Assembly: GCA_903854335.1 (NCBI GenBank)
Contig: CAINVY010000001.1
Location: 1 to 64,000, forward strand
DNA length: 64,000 nucleotides
Origin: an uncultured Candidatus Peregrinibacteria bacterium
GTDB lineage: Bacteria; Patescibacteriota; Gracilibacteria; Peribacterales; Peribacteraceae
Direction: 5' to 3'
The translations under genes were made by a program, and so were the position numbers. Under the pieces are notes generated by a model. The model searched no databases, had not been told where the DNA came from, and saw nothing but the letters and a program-made list of their open reading frames with translations. Position 1 is the stretch's first letter. The number at the start of each line of letters is the position of its first letter. Of the stretch, positions 47,745-55,622 are shown one piece after another.

Positions 47745-48758
47745 ATGCGCAAACGTACATGGGTGGTGATCGTCATTTTCGTCCTTCTCGGGATGTACTT
47801 CTGGTACCGCCACGAACTCTCTCCTGCAAACGGCGGGAATGATGTTCGCTCGATTGTCACGATTCCCTCCGGCTCGTCGGTTTCCTCCATCGCGCAGCTT
47901 CTCTCCAAGCAGGGCCTCATCCGTTCGCCGTTCTTCTTCTCCTGGTTCGTGCGTTTGCATAGTGACCAGTCGCGCCTCCTCGCGGGGACGTACGTGCTGT
48001 ACCCGTCACTTTCGACGCCGGAGGTGGTGAATATTCTCATGGGATCGCACGCGCCGGAAATGACGGTGACGATTCCCGAAGGATTCACGGTGAAAGACAT
48101 CGATGCGCTCCTCGCGGCTAAGGGACTCTCCGCGAGCGGCGATCTTCTCCACTGTGCGCAGACGTGCGATTTCCAAACGTTCATGTTTCTGCCGAGGCAG
48201 GGGAAGGATGCGGCGGAGCGTGGCGGCATGCTCGAGGGTTATCTTTTTCCCGATACGTACTTCGTGACGAGGGAGCAGTTCTTTTCCAAGTTCTTTGTGG
48301 AGCGGCTCCTCGGTGTCTTCCGACAGCGCGTGTCGGTCGGACTTGCGAAAGACATTGCTGCATCCGGCCATTCGCTCTCGGACATCGTCACGATGGCGTC
48401 TCTGGTGGAGGCGGAGACGAGGACGGATGCTGAGCGTCCGATCGTTGCCGGAATTCTCTGGAAGCGGTATGAAAAACACATGAGTCTCGGTGTGGATGCT
48501 TCCGTTCGCTACATTCTCGGGAAGAAATCCGCTTCTCTCACCGAGTCGGATCTCTCGATCGACTCTCCCTATAATCTCCGAAAATTCAGGGGACTTCCTC
48601 CGGGCCCGATTTCCAATCCCGGTCTCTCGAGCATCGAGGCCGCGCTGCATCCGCAGGCTTCCCCGTACTTCTACTACCTGCACGATGCGAACGGCCAAAT
48701 TCACTATGCCGTGACGAATGACGACCAGAATGTGAATAGAGAGCGTTTTCTTCCTTGA
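47745..48758 (+). CDS. mltG: Endolytic murein transglycosylase MltG
   Basis: This membrane-anchored enzyme cuts nascent glycan strands and ends their elongation. A single N-terminal helix (TWVVIVIFVLLGMYFWY) is followed by a LysM-like region (IPSGSSVSSIAQLLSKQGLI). The YceG/MltG core has GMLEGYLFPDTYFV, then IVTMASLVEAETRTD with the catalytic Glu. SPYNLRKFRGLPPGPISNPG and the YFYYLHDANGQIHYA ending follow. The 337 residues are normal. It lies in the same 10-kb stretch as other wall enzymes. Confidence 0.94.
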   Translation: MRKRTWVVIVIFVLLGMYFWYRHELSPANGGNDVRSIVTIPSGSSVSSIAQLLSKQGLIRSPFFFSWFVRLHSDQSRLLAGTYVLYPSLSTPEVVNILMGSHAPEMTVTIPEGFTVKDIDALLAAKGLSASGDLLHCAQTCDFQTFMFLPRQGKDAAERGGMLEGYLFPDTYFVTREQFFSKFFVERLLGVFRQRVSVGLAKDIAASGHSLSDIVTMASLVEAETRTDAERPIVAGILWKRYEKHMSLGVDASVRYILGKKSASLTESDLSIDSPYNLRKFRGLPPGPISNPGLSSIEAALHPQASPYFYYLHDANGQIHYAVTNDDQNVNRERFLP

Positions 48759-48846
48759 TTATGATATTGTTGGTTTGAAGGTAGCGCTAATAGTGAATTT
48801 CACAAAATACATAGCCAAAATGCTTTTATATGAACATTACGAGTAC

Positions 48847-48874
48847 TTGCATTTATACCTAAATATACTATAAT
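48847..48874 (+). promoter_or_regulatory. Promoter of the orphan gene at 48904
   Basis: TTGCAT (48847-48852), a 16-nt spacer and a perfect TATAAT (48869-48874) predict a leader of about 23 nt. The surrounding gap is strongly AT-rich. Confidence 0.55.
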
Positions 48875-48903
48875 GTGATAAATATTTCCTACCCAATACA
48901 GAT

Positions 48904-50082
48904 ATGTCAGATCTCGGTCATCGAATGGTTGTCCGCAGCAGGAGACATGTAACACATGATAGAGGACCCAAAAAACTTGATTATGATGCTTCTCCTGAAA
49001 TGCAAGAAGTGCTTTCGCGTAAGAGTGTTATTTCGAAGGTTGCATCGGGAGTGAGTGGCAGCATTAGGCATCTCCTGGGTATCTTGAAAGGGCCTCCTCA
49101 GATTGAGAGTCCTTGTAATCCTGACACAGCGAGAGAAATTATCGAAAAAGGTGGAGGCAGGTTTTACGGAGTGGAGTCCTTGGCTCCGATGGGTCTCGTC
49201 GCACCGGCAAAGCTTCCTCCTCTCCCATCTCGGCAAGAGATTGAGACGTATGCAGCACAGGGATTTGACCTAAGACTCATTGTGGCCCAGAGGCCGGATC
49301 GTTCTGCCAGTACTCCTGCGTCGATGGATCTTGATCTCAGAAAACAGGTTGATCTTCTGAAAGAAAGCGATGTATCACCCGACGGGGTTCCGTCGAATAT
49401 GGGTCAACCATATTATGCAGGTGAAAATGCAAATGGAATTGTCTATATAGATTACGATCAAACGAAATATCGTGGTAAGTATGATAAGGATGTCTCAACT
49501 CCTTTTCAAAATTCACAGATATCGACGTGTTGGGCATTTACATCCGGAGTAAAGTCGCCTGCTAACAAAGATCTCCATAAGAGTTTTGTGCCAGGAACTG
49601 CTGGAGGTTATGTTGGGCTCTATCCCCAGATGGAAAGTTTGTACTTGTATTTCAAGAATGTTCTCTACAAAGACAAGCCTCTCCCCGAAGAGATACGCGT
49701 TGCTTGTGACGAGTTTGCCAACGCTACGATGCGAGGATATAGCCCGATTAGAAATGGAACGGAAAAACAGGTTGTTTCTGCGATTTCCAAACTTCAGATA
49801 TCTCAATTCAGCCCCAATCTTCCAGAGGCGATATATATGATCGCTCAGACCTTCTTCAACAGTTCTTTGGAAGAAAGGAAGAAGCTTCTGGATTCAAACG
49901 ATAAATACAACCCAGTATGTATTCCGGCTATTCAAACCCGCACGAAGCAAGATAGCACCTCCTTCCTCGCGGTCAGCAATATGACGCACAAAGGCATAGG
50001 TATGTTTACCACTGATGCATTCAAACAGATGCCGGAAGTAGGTATCCCCCTGATCAAAAGGGTATCTGCAGAAGAAGTCTAA
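48904..50082 (+). CDS. Hypothetical protein, unrecognised (392 aa)
   Basis: I do not recognise this protein. It has no signal peptide or membrane segment. The N-terminal 60 residues are basic, and a Pro-rich linker follows (APAKLPPLPSRQEIE). The central part has GIVYIDYDQTKYRGKYDKD, then a Cys in QISTCWAFTSG. The C-terminal half is helical (ESLYLYFKNVLYKDKPLPEE). Base composition is more AT-rich than its neighbours. CWAF recalls the papain active-site segment, but no matching His/Asn region was found. It has its own promoter and a strong terminator, so it is monocistronic. Confidence 0.6.
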   Translation: MSDLGHRMVVRSRRHVTHDRGPKKLDYDASPEMQEVLSRKSVISKVASGVSGSIRHLLGILKGPPQIESPCNPDTAREIIEKGGGRFYGVESLAPMGLVAPAKLPPLPSRQEIETYAAQGFDLRLIVAQRPDRSASTPASMDLDLRKQVDLLKESDVSPDGVPSNMGQPYYAGENANGIVYIDYDQTKYRGKYDKDVSTPFQNSQISTCWAFTSGVKSPANKDLHKSFVPGTAGGYVGLYPQMESLYLYFKNVLYKDKPLPEEIRVACDEFANATMRGYSPIRNGTEKQVVSAISKLQISQFSPNLPEAIYMIAQTFFNSSLEERKKLLDSNDKYNPVCIPAIQTRTKQDSTSFLAVSNMTHKGIGMFTTDAFKQMPEVGIPLIKRVSAEEV

Positions 50083-50105
50083 GCAGTATCCTTAAAACCT
50101 CGAAA

Positions 50106-50136
50106 AGCGGAGTGGAAGATCCACTTCGCTTTTTTT
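50106..50136 (+). terminator. Intrinsic terminator
   Basis: An 11-bp stem with one G-U pair (AGCGGAGTGGA/TCCACTTCGCT) and a 3-nt loop runs into seven T residues, 23 nt after the stop of the orphan gene. Confidence 0.9.
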
Positions 50137-50208
50137 GAAGACGAAAACTCCGTCGGGAGCTTTTCTGTAGGGGAAAGGCATCCACTGGTGGAAAAGGTCG
50201 ATCTCTGC

Positions 50209-50214
50209 TATACT
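50209..50214 (+). promoter_or_regulatory. Extended -10 before the small secreted protein gene
   Basis: CTCTGCTATACT holds TGC plus TATACT, ending 6 nt before the ATG at 50221. Confidence 0.5.
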
Positions 50215-50220
50215 TCTTCG

Positions 50221-50568
50221 ATGCGCCTTCTCTCTCTTCTTGGCATCGTCGGGTACATCGCCCTCGGGCTTCTCGTGCCCAAAGCCGGTGCGCTTCCCTT
50301 GCGCGAGTCGCCCGATGTCGTTTCCACGGAAGTGGCGACGAACCGCACGCTTCTGAATGCCGTGGAGAGCGCGGCGGTCGCGGGCAGGGAAGGGGATTGC
50401 GCGTCGCTCTCTCCGATCGCTCTCTACCAGGGTTCTCCGTCCCTCGACGACTGGCGCACGCTCTGCACCGCATTCGTCCGACGCGATGCACAAAACTGCG
50501 CAAACATTTCTGCTATGCTTCATCCCGATCTGCGCGGTTTTTGTTTCGCTTCTTTCTCTCATTCCTAA
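50221..50568 (+). CDS. Small secreted four-cysteine protein (115 aa)
   Basis: A signal peptide (LLSLLGIVGYIALGLLVPKAGA) precedes a mature part of about 90 residues. This has four cysteines (GDCASL, TLCTAF, NCANIS, GFCFAS) that could form two disulphides outside the cell. No family is recognised. The start at 50221 is fixed by the -10 box; an in-frame ATG at 50188 lies upstream of it. It ends 5 nt before the LOG-family gene, so they are probably co-transcribed. Confidence 0.6.
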   Translation: MRLLSLLGIVGYIALGLLVPKAGALPLRESPDVVSTEVATNRTLLNAVESAAVAGREGDCASLSPIALYQGSPSLDDWRTLCTAFVRRDAQNCANISAMLHPDLRGFCFASFSHS

Positions 50569-50573
50569 ATCGT

Positions 50574-51191
50574 ATGTCGCACCTTCATCGACTCAAGATC
50601 GGCGTCATGGGTTCCGCAAGCGGTCCCCAGATGGAAGATCCCGTCGCTCGTGAAAAGGCGTGGGCGCTCGGCCAGGAAATTGCGAAGCGCGGTTATATCT
50701 TTATCAACGGCGCGTGCCCGGGCTTGCCCAATGATGCCCTGCTCGGCGCGCAGGACAGCGGAGGTTTTTCGATCGGGATCTCGCCGGCTTTTTCGGAGCA
50801 TCAACATATCAACGAGTACCAATCGCCGCACACGCATGAGATTATCATCTACACGGGATTGGGATTCATGGAGCGCGACATCATCAATATCCGCTCGGCG
50901 GACGGCATCGTGCTCATCGGCGGCGGCATCGGCACGCTCAATGAATTCACCATTGCGTACGACGAAGGAAGACCGATTGGCGTCCTCACGAATTCGGGGG
51001 GCATCAGCAATGACATCGAACATATCGTCGTGGATCTCTGCAAGCGCGAGATGCCGCCAAACCTCGTCATGGATGATGATCCGGTGAAGCTGCTCGACAA
51101 GCTCGAGGCTGCGATCTCCGCTTATCCGTTGCCGGTTCTGCAAGACGGAAGGGTCAGAGACGCGAAGCCGACGAACAAGGTACGGGGCTGA
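50574..51191 (+). CDS. LOG-family (lysine decarboxylase-like) Rossmann protein
   Basis: This 205-residue Rossmann-fold protein starts with LKIGVMGSASGPQMEDP and has GYIFINGACPGLPNDALLGA. The LOG signature is present as LIGGGIGTLNEFTIAYDEGR (PGGxGTxxE type, here GGGIGTLNE). Many LOG proteins are cytokinin-type nucleotide phosphoribohydrolases, and others are of unknown function. Its subgroup resembles TIGR00725-like proteins. It lies downstream of the small secreted protein gene and convergent with der. Confidence 0.78.
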   Translation: MSHLHRLKIGVMGSASGPQMEDPVAREKAWALGQEIAKRGYIFINGACPGLPNDALLGAQDSGGFSIGISPAFSEHQHINEYQSPHTHEIIIYTGLGFMERDIINIRSADGIVLIGGGIGTLNEFTIAYDEGRPIGVLTNSGGISNDIEHIVVDLCKREMPPNLVMDDDPVKLLDKLEAAISAYPLPVLQDGRVRDAKPTNKVRG

Positions 51192-51194
51192 GAG

Positions 51195-52553
51195 TTAATC
51201 CAATGTTTTGTCGCGCGGCCCTTTCGTAATCCAGCGAATGGGTGTGCCGGTGAATTCGAAGACCTCACGGATGCGATTACTGAGGTATCGCAGTTGGCTC
51301 ACGCGGACATGCACGGGGTTCTTCACGAAGAGAATGAATGTCGGCGGGGGATCTTTGCCCTGCGTGATGAACTTCGTGGTGAGAATTTCGCCGAGCGGCT
51401 TGCCTCCCACACTGTCGCGCAGCCACGTCTGGAGCTCCTTGGTGGAGAGGCGACGGTGCCGATTGCGATGCGCCATGGAAATGAGGTCGAAGATCTTCGG
51501 GAGTTTCTCCCGCGTGAGTGCGGAGCACAGGAGCACGGGGGCGTACCGGCAGAAAAGGAATGCGTCGCGGAATTCTTCGAGGCGTTGCTCGCGGTCTTCT
51601 GCGGAGAGGAGGTCGCTCTTGTTGAGGAGGAGGATCAGTCCTTTCCCGGCTTCGTCCGAGAGTCCGGCGATATGCTTGTCCTGCTTGCTCGGGGGCTCGG
51701 AAGCGTCGAGGACGAGCACGACGACGTCCGCGTCTTCAATCGCGCGCAGCGTTCGGACGTACGCGAAGAACTCGATCTCCTCGGCTTTGTGACCGCGCTT
51801 CTTCAATCCCGCCGTATCCACGAAGATAAACTCGTCGCCCTCTCTGCGGATGGTCGTGTCCGTGATGTCGCGTGTCGTACCCGGAACGTCGGAGACGAGG
51901 CGCGGCGAGCTCAAGCGTTGCGTGTCGGACATCAGCGCGTTGATGAGCGAGCTCTTGCCCACGTTCGGTTTGCCGATGACAGCGATGCGCGGTACGGCCG
52001 CCGCGTCGCGCTTCTCCTGCTTGCCGAAGTGCATGCTCTTCAGATGTCGTTCGATCAATTCTTCCACGTCGGAGGTCCCTTGGTTATTGAGGGCGCTCAC
52101 CGTGATCGTTTCGTCTCCGATGCCCAGCTCCGCGGCGGTCAGAAGCGCGTTCTCCTCGACCTTCTTGTTATCGCACTTCGTGAGGACGAGGACGATCGGC
52201 GCGTGCTTGCGGTGCGCCTTGCGCAGGATGTGCGCGATCTCGCGGTCGCTCTTCGTCAGATCTTCCTTCCCGTTGAGCGTGAAGAGGATGAGGTCTGCCG
52301 ATTCGATCGCGAGGAGCGACTGCGCGTGCACGTCCGCTTCGAAGTCCTTGTCCAAGGTTCCGCCGCCCATGCCTCCCGTGTCGAGCAGCAGGTAATCGCA
52401 GTCGTCGCCTTCGATCTTGCCCGCGATGTGATCGCGCGTCGTTCCCGGAATATCGCTCACGATCGCGATGCGACGCCGAAGCATGCTGTTGAAGAGCGTC
52501 GATTTGCCCGTATTGGGCCTGCCGATAATGGCGACCATGGGAAGGTGTGCCAC
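51195..52553 (-). CDS. der: GTPase Der (EngA)
   Basis: Two tandem GTPase domains act in 50S ribosome assembly. The first has G1 IGRPNTGKSTLFN, G3 DTGGMGG and G4 LTKCDNKK. The second has G1 IGKPNVGKSSLINAL, G3 DTAGLKKRG and G4 LLNKSDLL. The C-terminal KH-like domain has ILFVKNPVHVRVSQLRYLSN. The start taken is the GTG at 52553 because a TATACT box ends 6 nt upstream. A longer frame from 52577 would include the promoter, and an internal ATG at 52538 is also possible. With the GTG the product is 452 residues. It is divergent from leuS. Confidence 0.94.
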   Translation of the reverse strand: MAHLPMVAIIGRPNTGKSTLFNSMLRRRIAIVSDIPGTTRDHIAGKIEGDDCDYLLLDTGGMGGGTLDKDFEADVHAQSLLAIESADLILFTLNGKEDLTKSDREIAHILRKAHRKHAPIVLVLTKCDNKKVEENALLTAAELGIGDETITVSALNNQGTSDVEELIERHLKSMHFGKQEKRDAAAVPRIAVIGKPNVGKSSLINALMSDTQRLSSPRLVSDVPGTTRDITDTTIRREGDEFIFVDTAGLKKRGHKAEEIEFFAYVRTLRAIEDADVVVLVLDASEPPSKQDKHIAGLSDEAGKGLILLLNKSDLLSAEDREQRLEEFRDAFLFCRYAPVLLCSALTREKLPKIFDLISMAHRNRHRRLSTKELQTWLRDSVGGKPLGEILTTKFITQGKDPPPTFILFVKNPVHVRVSQLRYLSNRIREVFEFTGTPIRWITKGPRDKTLD

Positions 52554-52559
52554 GGGGGG

Positions 52560-52565
52560 AGTATA
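52560..52565 (-). promoter_or_regulatory. -10 box of der
   Basis: The minus strand reads TATACT, then six C residues, then the GTG at 52553. It decides the start and predicts a leaderless message. Confidence 0.5.
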
Positions 52566-52581
52566 CGTGTTTCCCAATGAT

Positions 52582-52611
52582 TTGTATGCCAGAAGCGAAA
52601 AACGCTATAGT
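52582..52611 (+). promoter_or_regulatory. Promoter of leuS
   Basis: TTGTAT (52582-52587), an 18-nt spacer and TATAGT (52606-52611) end 6 nt before the ATG at 52618. Confidence 0.5.
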
Positions 52612-52617
52612 TCTTCC

Positions 52618-55032
52618 ATGGAGAAACGTCCCTACGATCCGATTGCATCCGAAGCGAAGTGGCGCAGCGCCTGGGCGAAGGCCGGCGCGTACACCGTGAA
52701 TTTGAAGAAGGCGAAGCATCCGTACTACGGTCTCGTGATGTTTCCCTACCCCTCCGGCGACAAATTGCACGTCGGTCACTGGTACAACTTTGCTCCCGCC
52801 GACAGCTACTTCCGCTACCAGCGCATGCAGGGCAAGGACGTGTTCACGCCGATGGGCTTCGACGCGTTCGGTCTTCCCGCCGAGAACTACGCGATCAAGA
52901 CGGGCATCCATCCCGACATCTCCACGAAGAAGAATGTCGCGACGATGATCGAGCAGCTCACGCGCATGGGGTGTATGTATGACTGGGAGAAGATGGTGCA
53001 TACCTCCAGCAGTGAGTACTACCGCTGGACGCAGTGGCTCTTTCTCCAGATGTTCGGCCACGGTCTCGCGTACAAGAAGAAGGGGATGGTCAACTGGTGC
53101 CCGAGTTGCCAGACGGTGCTCGCCAATGAGCAGGTGAAGGAAGGGAAATGTGACCGCTGCGGGACGGACGTGGTGCAGAAGCCGCTTGAGCAATGGTTCT
53201 GGAAGATCACGCAGTACGCGCAACGCTTGCTCGATGGCCTCAAAGATTTGGAATGGCCGAGCAAAACGAAACTCATGCAGGAGCATTGGATCGGGCGGAG
53301 TGAGGGCGCAGAAGTAATCTTTGATGTGGCGCATAAGGATCTCACCATTCCCGTTTTCACGACGCGTGTGGATACGATATTCAGCGCGGCTTTTGTGGTG
53401 TTGGCTCCTGATCATCCGCTCGTGGAGCAATTGACGGAGGAACACCATCGAGGTTCAGTGCATGCCTACATTGAGGACATGAAGAAGAAGACGGAATTTG
53501 AGCGTACGGACTTGAGCAAGGAGAAGACGGGAGTTCCGCTTGGCTCGTTTGCGGTAAATCCAGCCAACGGGAAGAAAATTCCGATTTGGATCGGGGATTT
53601 CGTCCTTGCCCACTATGGGCATGGAGCGGTGTTTGGCGATGCGCATGACGATCGAGATTTCATTTTTGCGAAGCGTTACAACATTCTTTTGACTACCACG
53701 ATCAAACCGGATGATGGACGCGATGATGGGAAAATTCGCGCGCTGGAAGAGTGCTTCACTGGAGACGGCATACTCTACGACTCCGAACATTTCAGCGGGC
53801 TTACGTCGACGGAAGCGCGAAAAAAAATTACCGCTTGGTTGGAGGGAAAAGGGAAGGGGAGACAGGTTGTTCAATATCGTCTCAAGGATTGGCTGGTCTC
53901 TCGTCAGCGCTACTGGGGTGCGCCGATCCCCGTCGTCTACGATCCGAAGGGTTTGCCGCATCCGATTCCTGAGAAGCACTTGCCGTGGCTGTTACCGACG
54001 GATGTGGAGTTCAAGCCCACTGGCAAGTCGCCGCTCACGGAGAGCAAGGAGTTCATCGAACGCACGGAGAAAATCTTCGGCAAGGGATGGCGACCGGAGT
54101 TCGACACGATGGACACGTTTGTCTGCTCAAGCTTCTACGAACTTCGCTACCTCATGGAGGGCAACAAGAAGTCATTCGTCGATCGCAAGCTCGAAGCGAA
54201 GTGGATGCCGGTCTCGATGTACATCGGCGGACCGGAGCACGCGACGATGCATCTCATCTACGCCAGATTCGTGATGATGGCATTGAAGGAATTTGGCTTC
54301 GTAGAGAACGAAGAACCGTTCAAAAGATTAGTTCATCAAGGATTGATTACGAACGGAGGCGCGAAGATGAGCAAGAGCAAAGGCAATGTGGTGAGCCCCG
54401 ATTCCTTCGTCGCGCGTCATGGCTCCGATGTCTTCCGCATGTATCTGATGTTCATGGGACCGTTCACCGACGGAGGAGATTGGAGTGACACGGGCATCAA
54501 AGGCATCGATCGTTTCGTGCAGCGGGTGTGGGACATGCTGATGTCGAAATCAGCGAAGGGTGTCACGGAGGACAAGGCGACGCTCACTCTGATCCACGGC
54601 ACCATCAAGCGTGTCACCGAAAGCATTGCGGGCTTCCGCTTCAATACGGCAATCGCCGCGCTCATGGAATTTTTGAATGGGATTGAGAAGCGCGAATCCA
54701 TTTCCTTGGAAACGGCGAAGACATTTACGATGCTCCTCGCACCGCTCGCCCCCCATCTTTCCGAAGAACTCTGGGAGCACCTCGGAGGAAAGGGATTCGT
54801 GATGGATCAGATATGGCCCGTCTTCGATGCCGAGCATCTCAAGTCGGACACGATGACGATCGTGGTGCAGGTGAATGGCAAGCTGCGCGCGAGTATCGAG
54901 GTGGCGTCGGACGCGGAGGAGGCGGCTATCATCGCGCAGGCGAAGGAAGAAGAGAACGTGAAGAAGTTTCTGACGGAGCCGATTCGAAAAGAGATTTACG
55001 TGAAGGGGAGGCTCGTGAGCTTCGTGGTGTGA
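52618..55032 (+). CDS. leuS: Leucyl-tRNA synthetase
   Basis: This class I synthetase charges tRNA-Leu. The HIGH-type motif lies in PYPSGDKLHVGHWYNF, followed by FDAFGLPAENYAI. A four-Cys zinc element is seen as WCPSCQTVLANEQ and CDRCGTDVV. The CP1 editing domain has FTTRVDTIFSAAFVVLAP and YGHGAVFGDAHDDRDF. A synthetase-core segment around YRLKDWLVSRQRYWGAPIP follows. The KMSKS motif is present as KMSKSKGNVVSPD. The anticodon domain and a C-terminal EVASDAEEAAIIAQA complete the 804 residues, a normal bacterial length. Confidence 0.97.
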   Translation: MEKRPYDPIASEAKWRSAWAKAGAYTVNLKKAKHPYYGLVMFPYPSGDKLHVGHWYNFAPADSYFRYQRMQGKDVFTPMGFDAFGLPAENYAIKTGIHPDISTKKNVATMIEQLTRMGCMYDWEKMVHTSSSEYYRWTQWLFLQMFGHGLAYKKKGMVNWCPSCQTVLANEQVKEGKCDRCGTDVVQKPLEQWFWKITQYAQRLLDGLKDLEWPSKTKLMQEHWIGRSEGAEVIFDVAHKDLTIPVFTTRVDTIFSAAFVVLAPDHPLVEQLTEEHHRGSVHAYIEDMKKKTEFERTDLSKEKTGVPLGSFAVNPANGKKIPIWIGDFVLAHYGHGAVFGDAHDDRDFIFAKRYNILLTTTIKPDDGRDDGKIRALEECFTGDGILYDSEHFSGLTSTEARKKITAWLEGKGKGRQVVQYRLKDWLVSRQRYWGAPIPVVYDPKGLPHPIPEKHLPWLLPTDVEFKPTGKSPLTESKEFIERTEKIFGKGWRPEFDTMDTFVCSSFYELRYLMEGNKKSFVDRKLEAKWMPVSMYIGGPEHATMHLIYARFVMMALKEFGFVENEEPFKRLVHQGLITNGGAKMSKSKGNVVSPDSFVARHGSDVFRMYLMFMGPFTDGGDWSDTGIKGIDRFVQRVWDMLMSKSAKGVTEDKATLTLIHGTIKRVTESIAGFRFNTAIAALMEFLNGIEKRESISLETAKTFTMLLAPLAPHLSEELWEHLGGKGFVMDQIWPVFDAEHLKSDTMTIVVQVNGKLRASIEVASDAEEAAIIAQAKEEENVKKFLTEPIRKEIYVKGRLVSFVV

Positions 55033-55039
55033 TCTCTCC

Positions 55040-55067
55040 TTGAGATTTTGGAATCATCATTTACGAT
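55040..55067 (+). promoter_or_regulatory. Promoter of the M23-like gene
   Basis: TTGAGA (55040-55045), a 16-nt spacer and TACGAT (55062-55067) end 6 nt before the ATG at 55074. Confidence 0.5.
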
Positions 55068-55073
55068 TATCCC

Positions 55074-55622
55074 ATGCACGATGAGGAATTCCGGTGCGCT
55101 CTTCCCTTCGATGCCTCCAGGCATCCTATAGAGATCGTCCAAGGAAGGCACGGGCCGTACAGCCATTTTGCCGAACGGCAACCTCCCTTCAAGGATTTGA
55201 GCTATGCGATTGATTTTCGACTTCCTGTTGGCGCCTCCATCCTTGCAGTGTGTCGCGGAAGAGTCCGAACTATCTTGGACGTGAGCACCTCTTGCTACAG
55301 GGGAATGGATCGGAGGGAGGCGAGTGAAGCATGGCCGAATTTGGTCGTCGTTGATTGCGGAGGGGAAATTTTGGATGCCTATATCCACCTTCTCAGGGGA
55401 TCCGTTCGCGTTCAGGTGGGGCAATGTATTGAGGAGGGGCAGCTCCTGGGGCAGGTTGGAGACAGCGGATGGGTGGGGCCGATCAGCACGCATCTGCATT
55501 TTCAACGCTACTCCTACGGGACTCAGAGTCGTCGATTGCAGATGCAAACACTCCCGATTTCCTTTCGTGATTACGACGGACCTCTGGAGCACCAGGATCT
55601 GCTAGTCTGTGCTCATGTCTAA
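55074..55622 (+). CDS. M23 (LytM-like) family protein without signal peptide
   Basis: This 182-residue beta-rich protein matches the M23 fold. LSYAIDFRLPVGASILAV carries the zinc-binding Asp. AYIHLLRGSVRVQVGQCIEE is followed by GQLLGQVGDSGWVGPISTHLHFQ with the H-x-H motif. The His that usually precedes the Asp by three residues is Tyr in SYAID, so one ligand may be missing or come from HGPYSHF upstream. It has no signal peptide, unusual for a murein endopeptidase, so it could be inactive or act inside the cell. Its 3' end overlaps the methyltransferase gene by 8 nt. Confidence 0.72.
   Translation: MHDEEFRCALPFDASRHPIEIVQGRHGPYSHFAERQPPFKDLSYAIDFRLPVGASILAVCRGRVRTILDVSTSCYRGMDRREASEAWPNLVVVDCGGEILDAYIHLLRGSVRVQVGQCIEEGQLLGQVGDSGWVGPISTHLHFQRYSYGTQSRRLQMQTLPISFRDYDGPLEHQDLLVCAHV
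55603..55608 (+). promoter_or_regulatory. -10 box of the NSUN-type gene
   Basis: TGCTAGTCT gives an extended -10 (TGC plus TAGTCT), ending 6 nt before the ATG at 55615. It lies inside the end of the M23-like gene. Confidence 0.4.

Noticed and set aside
49490-49560. Papain-family cysteine protease call for the 392-residue orphan
   Set aside because: Only the CWAF segment matches. The Gln spacing differs, and no catalytic His or Asn motif follows.
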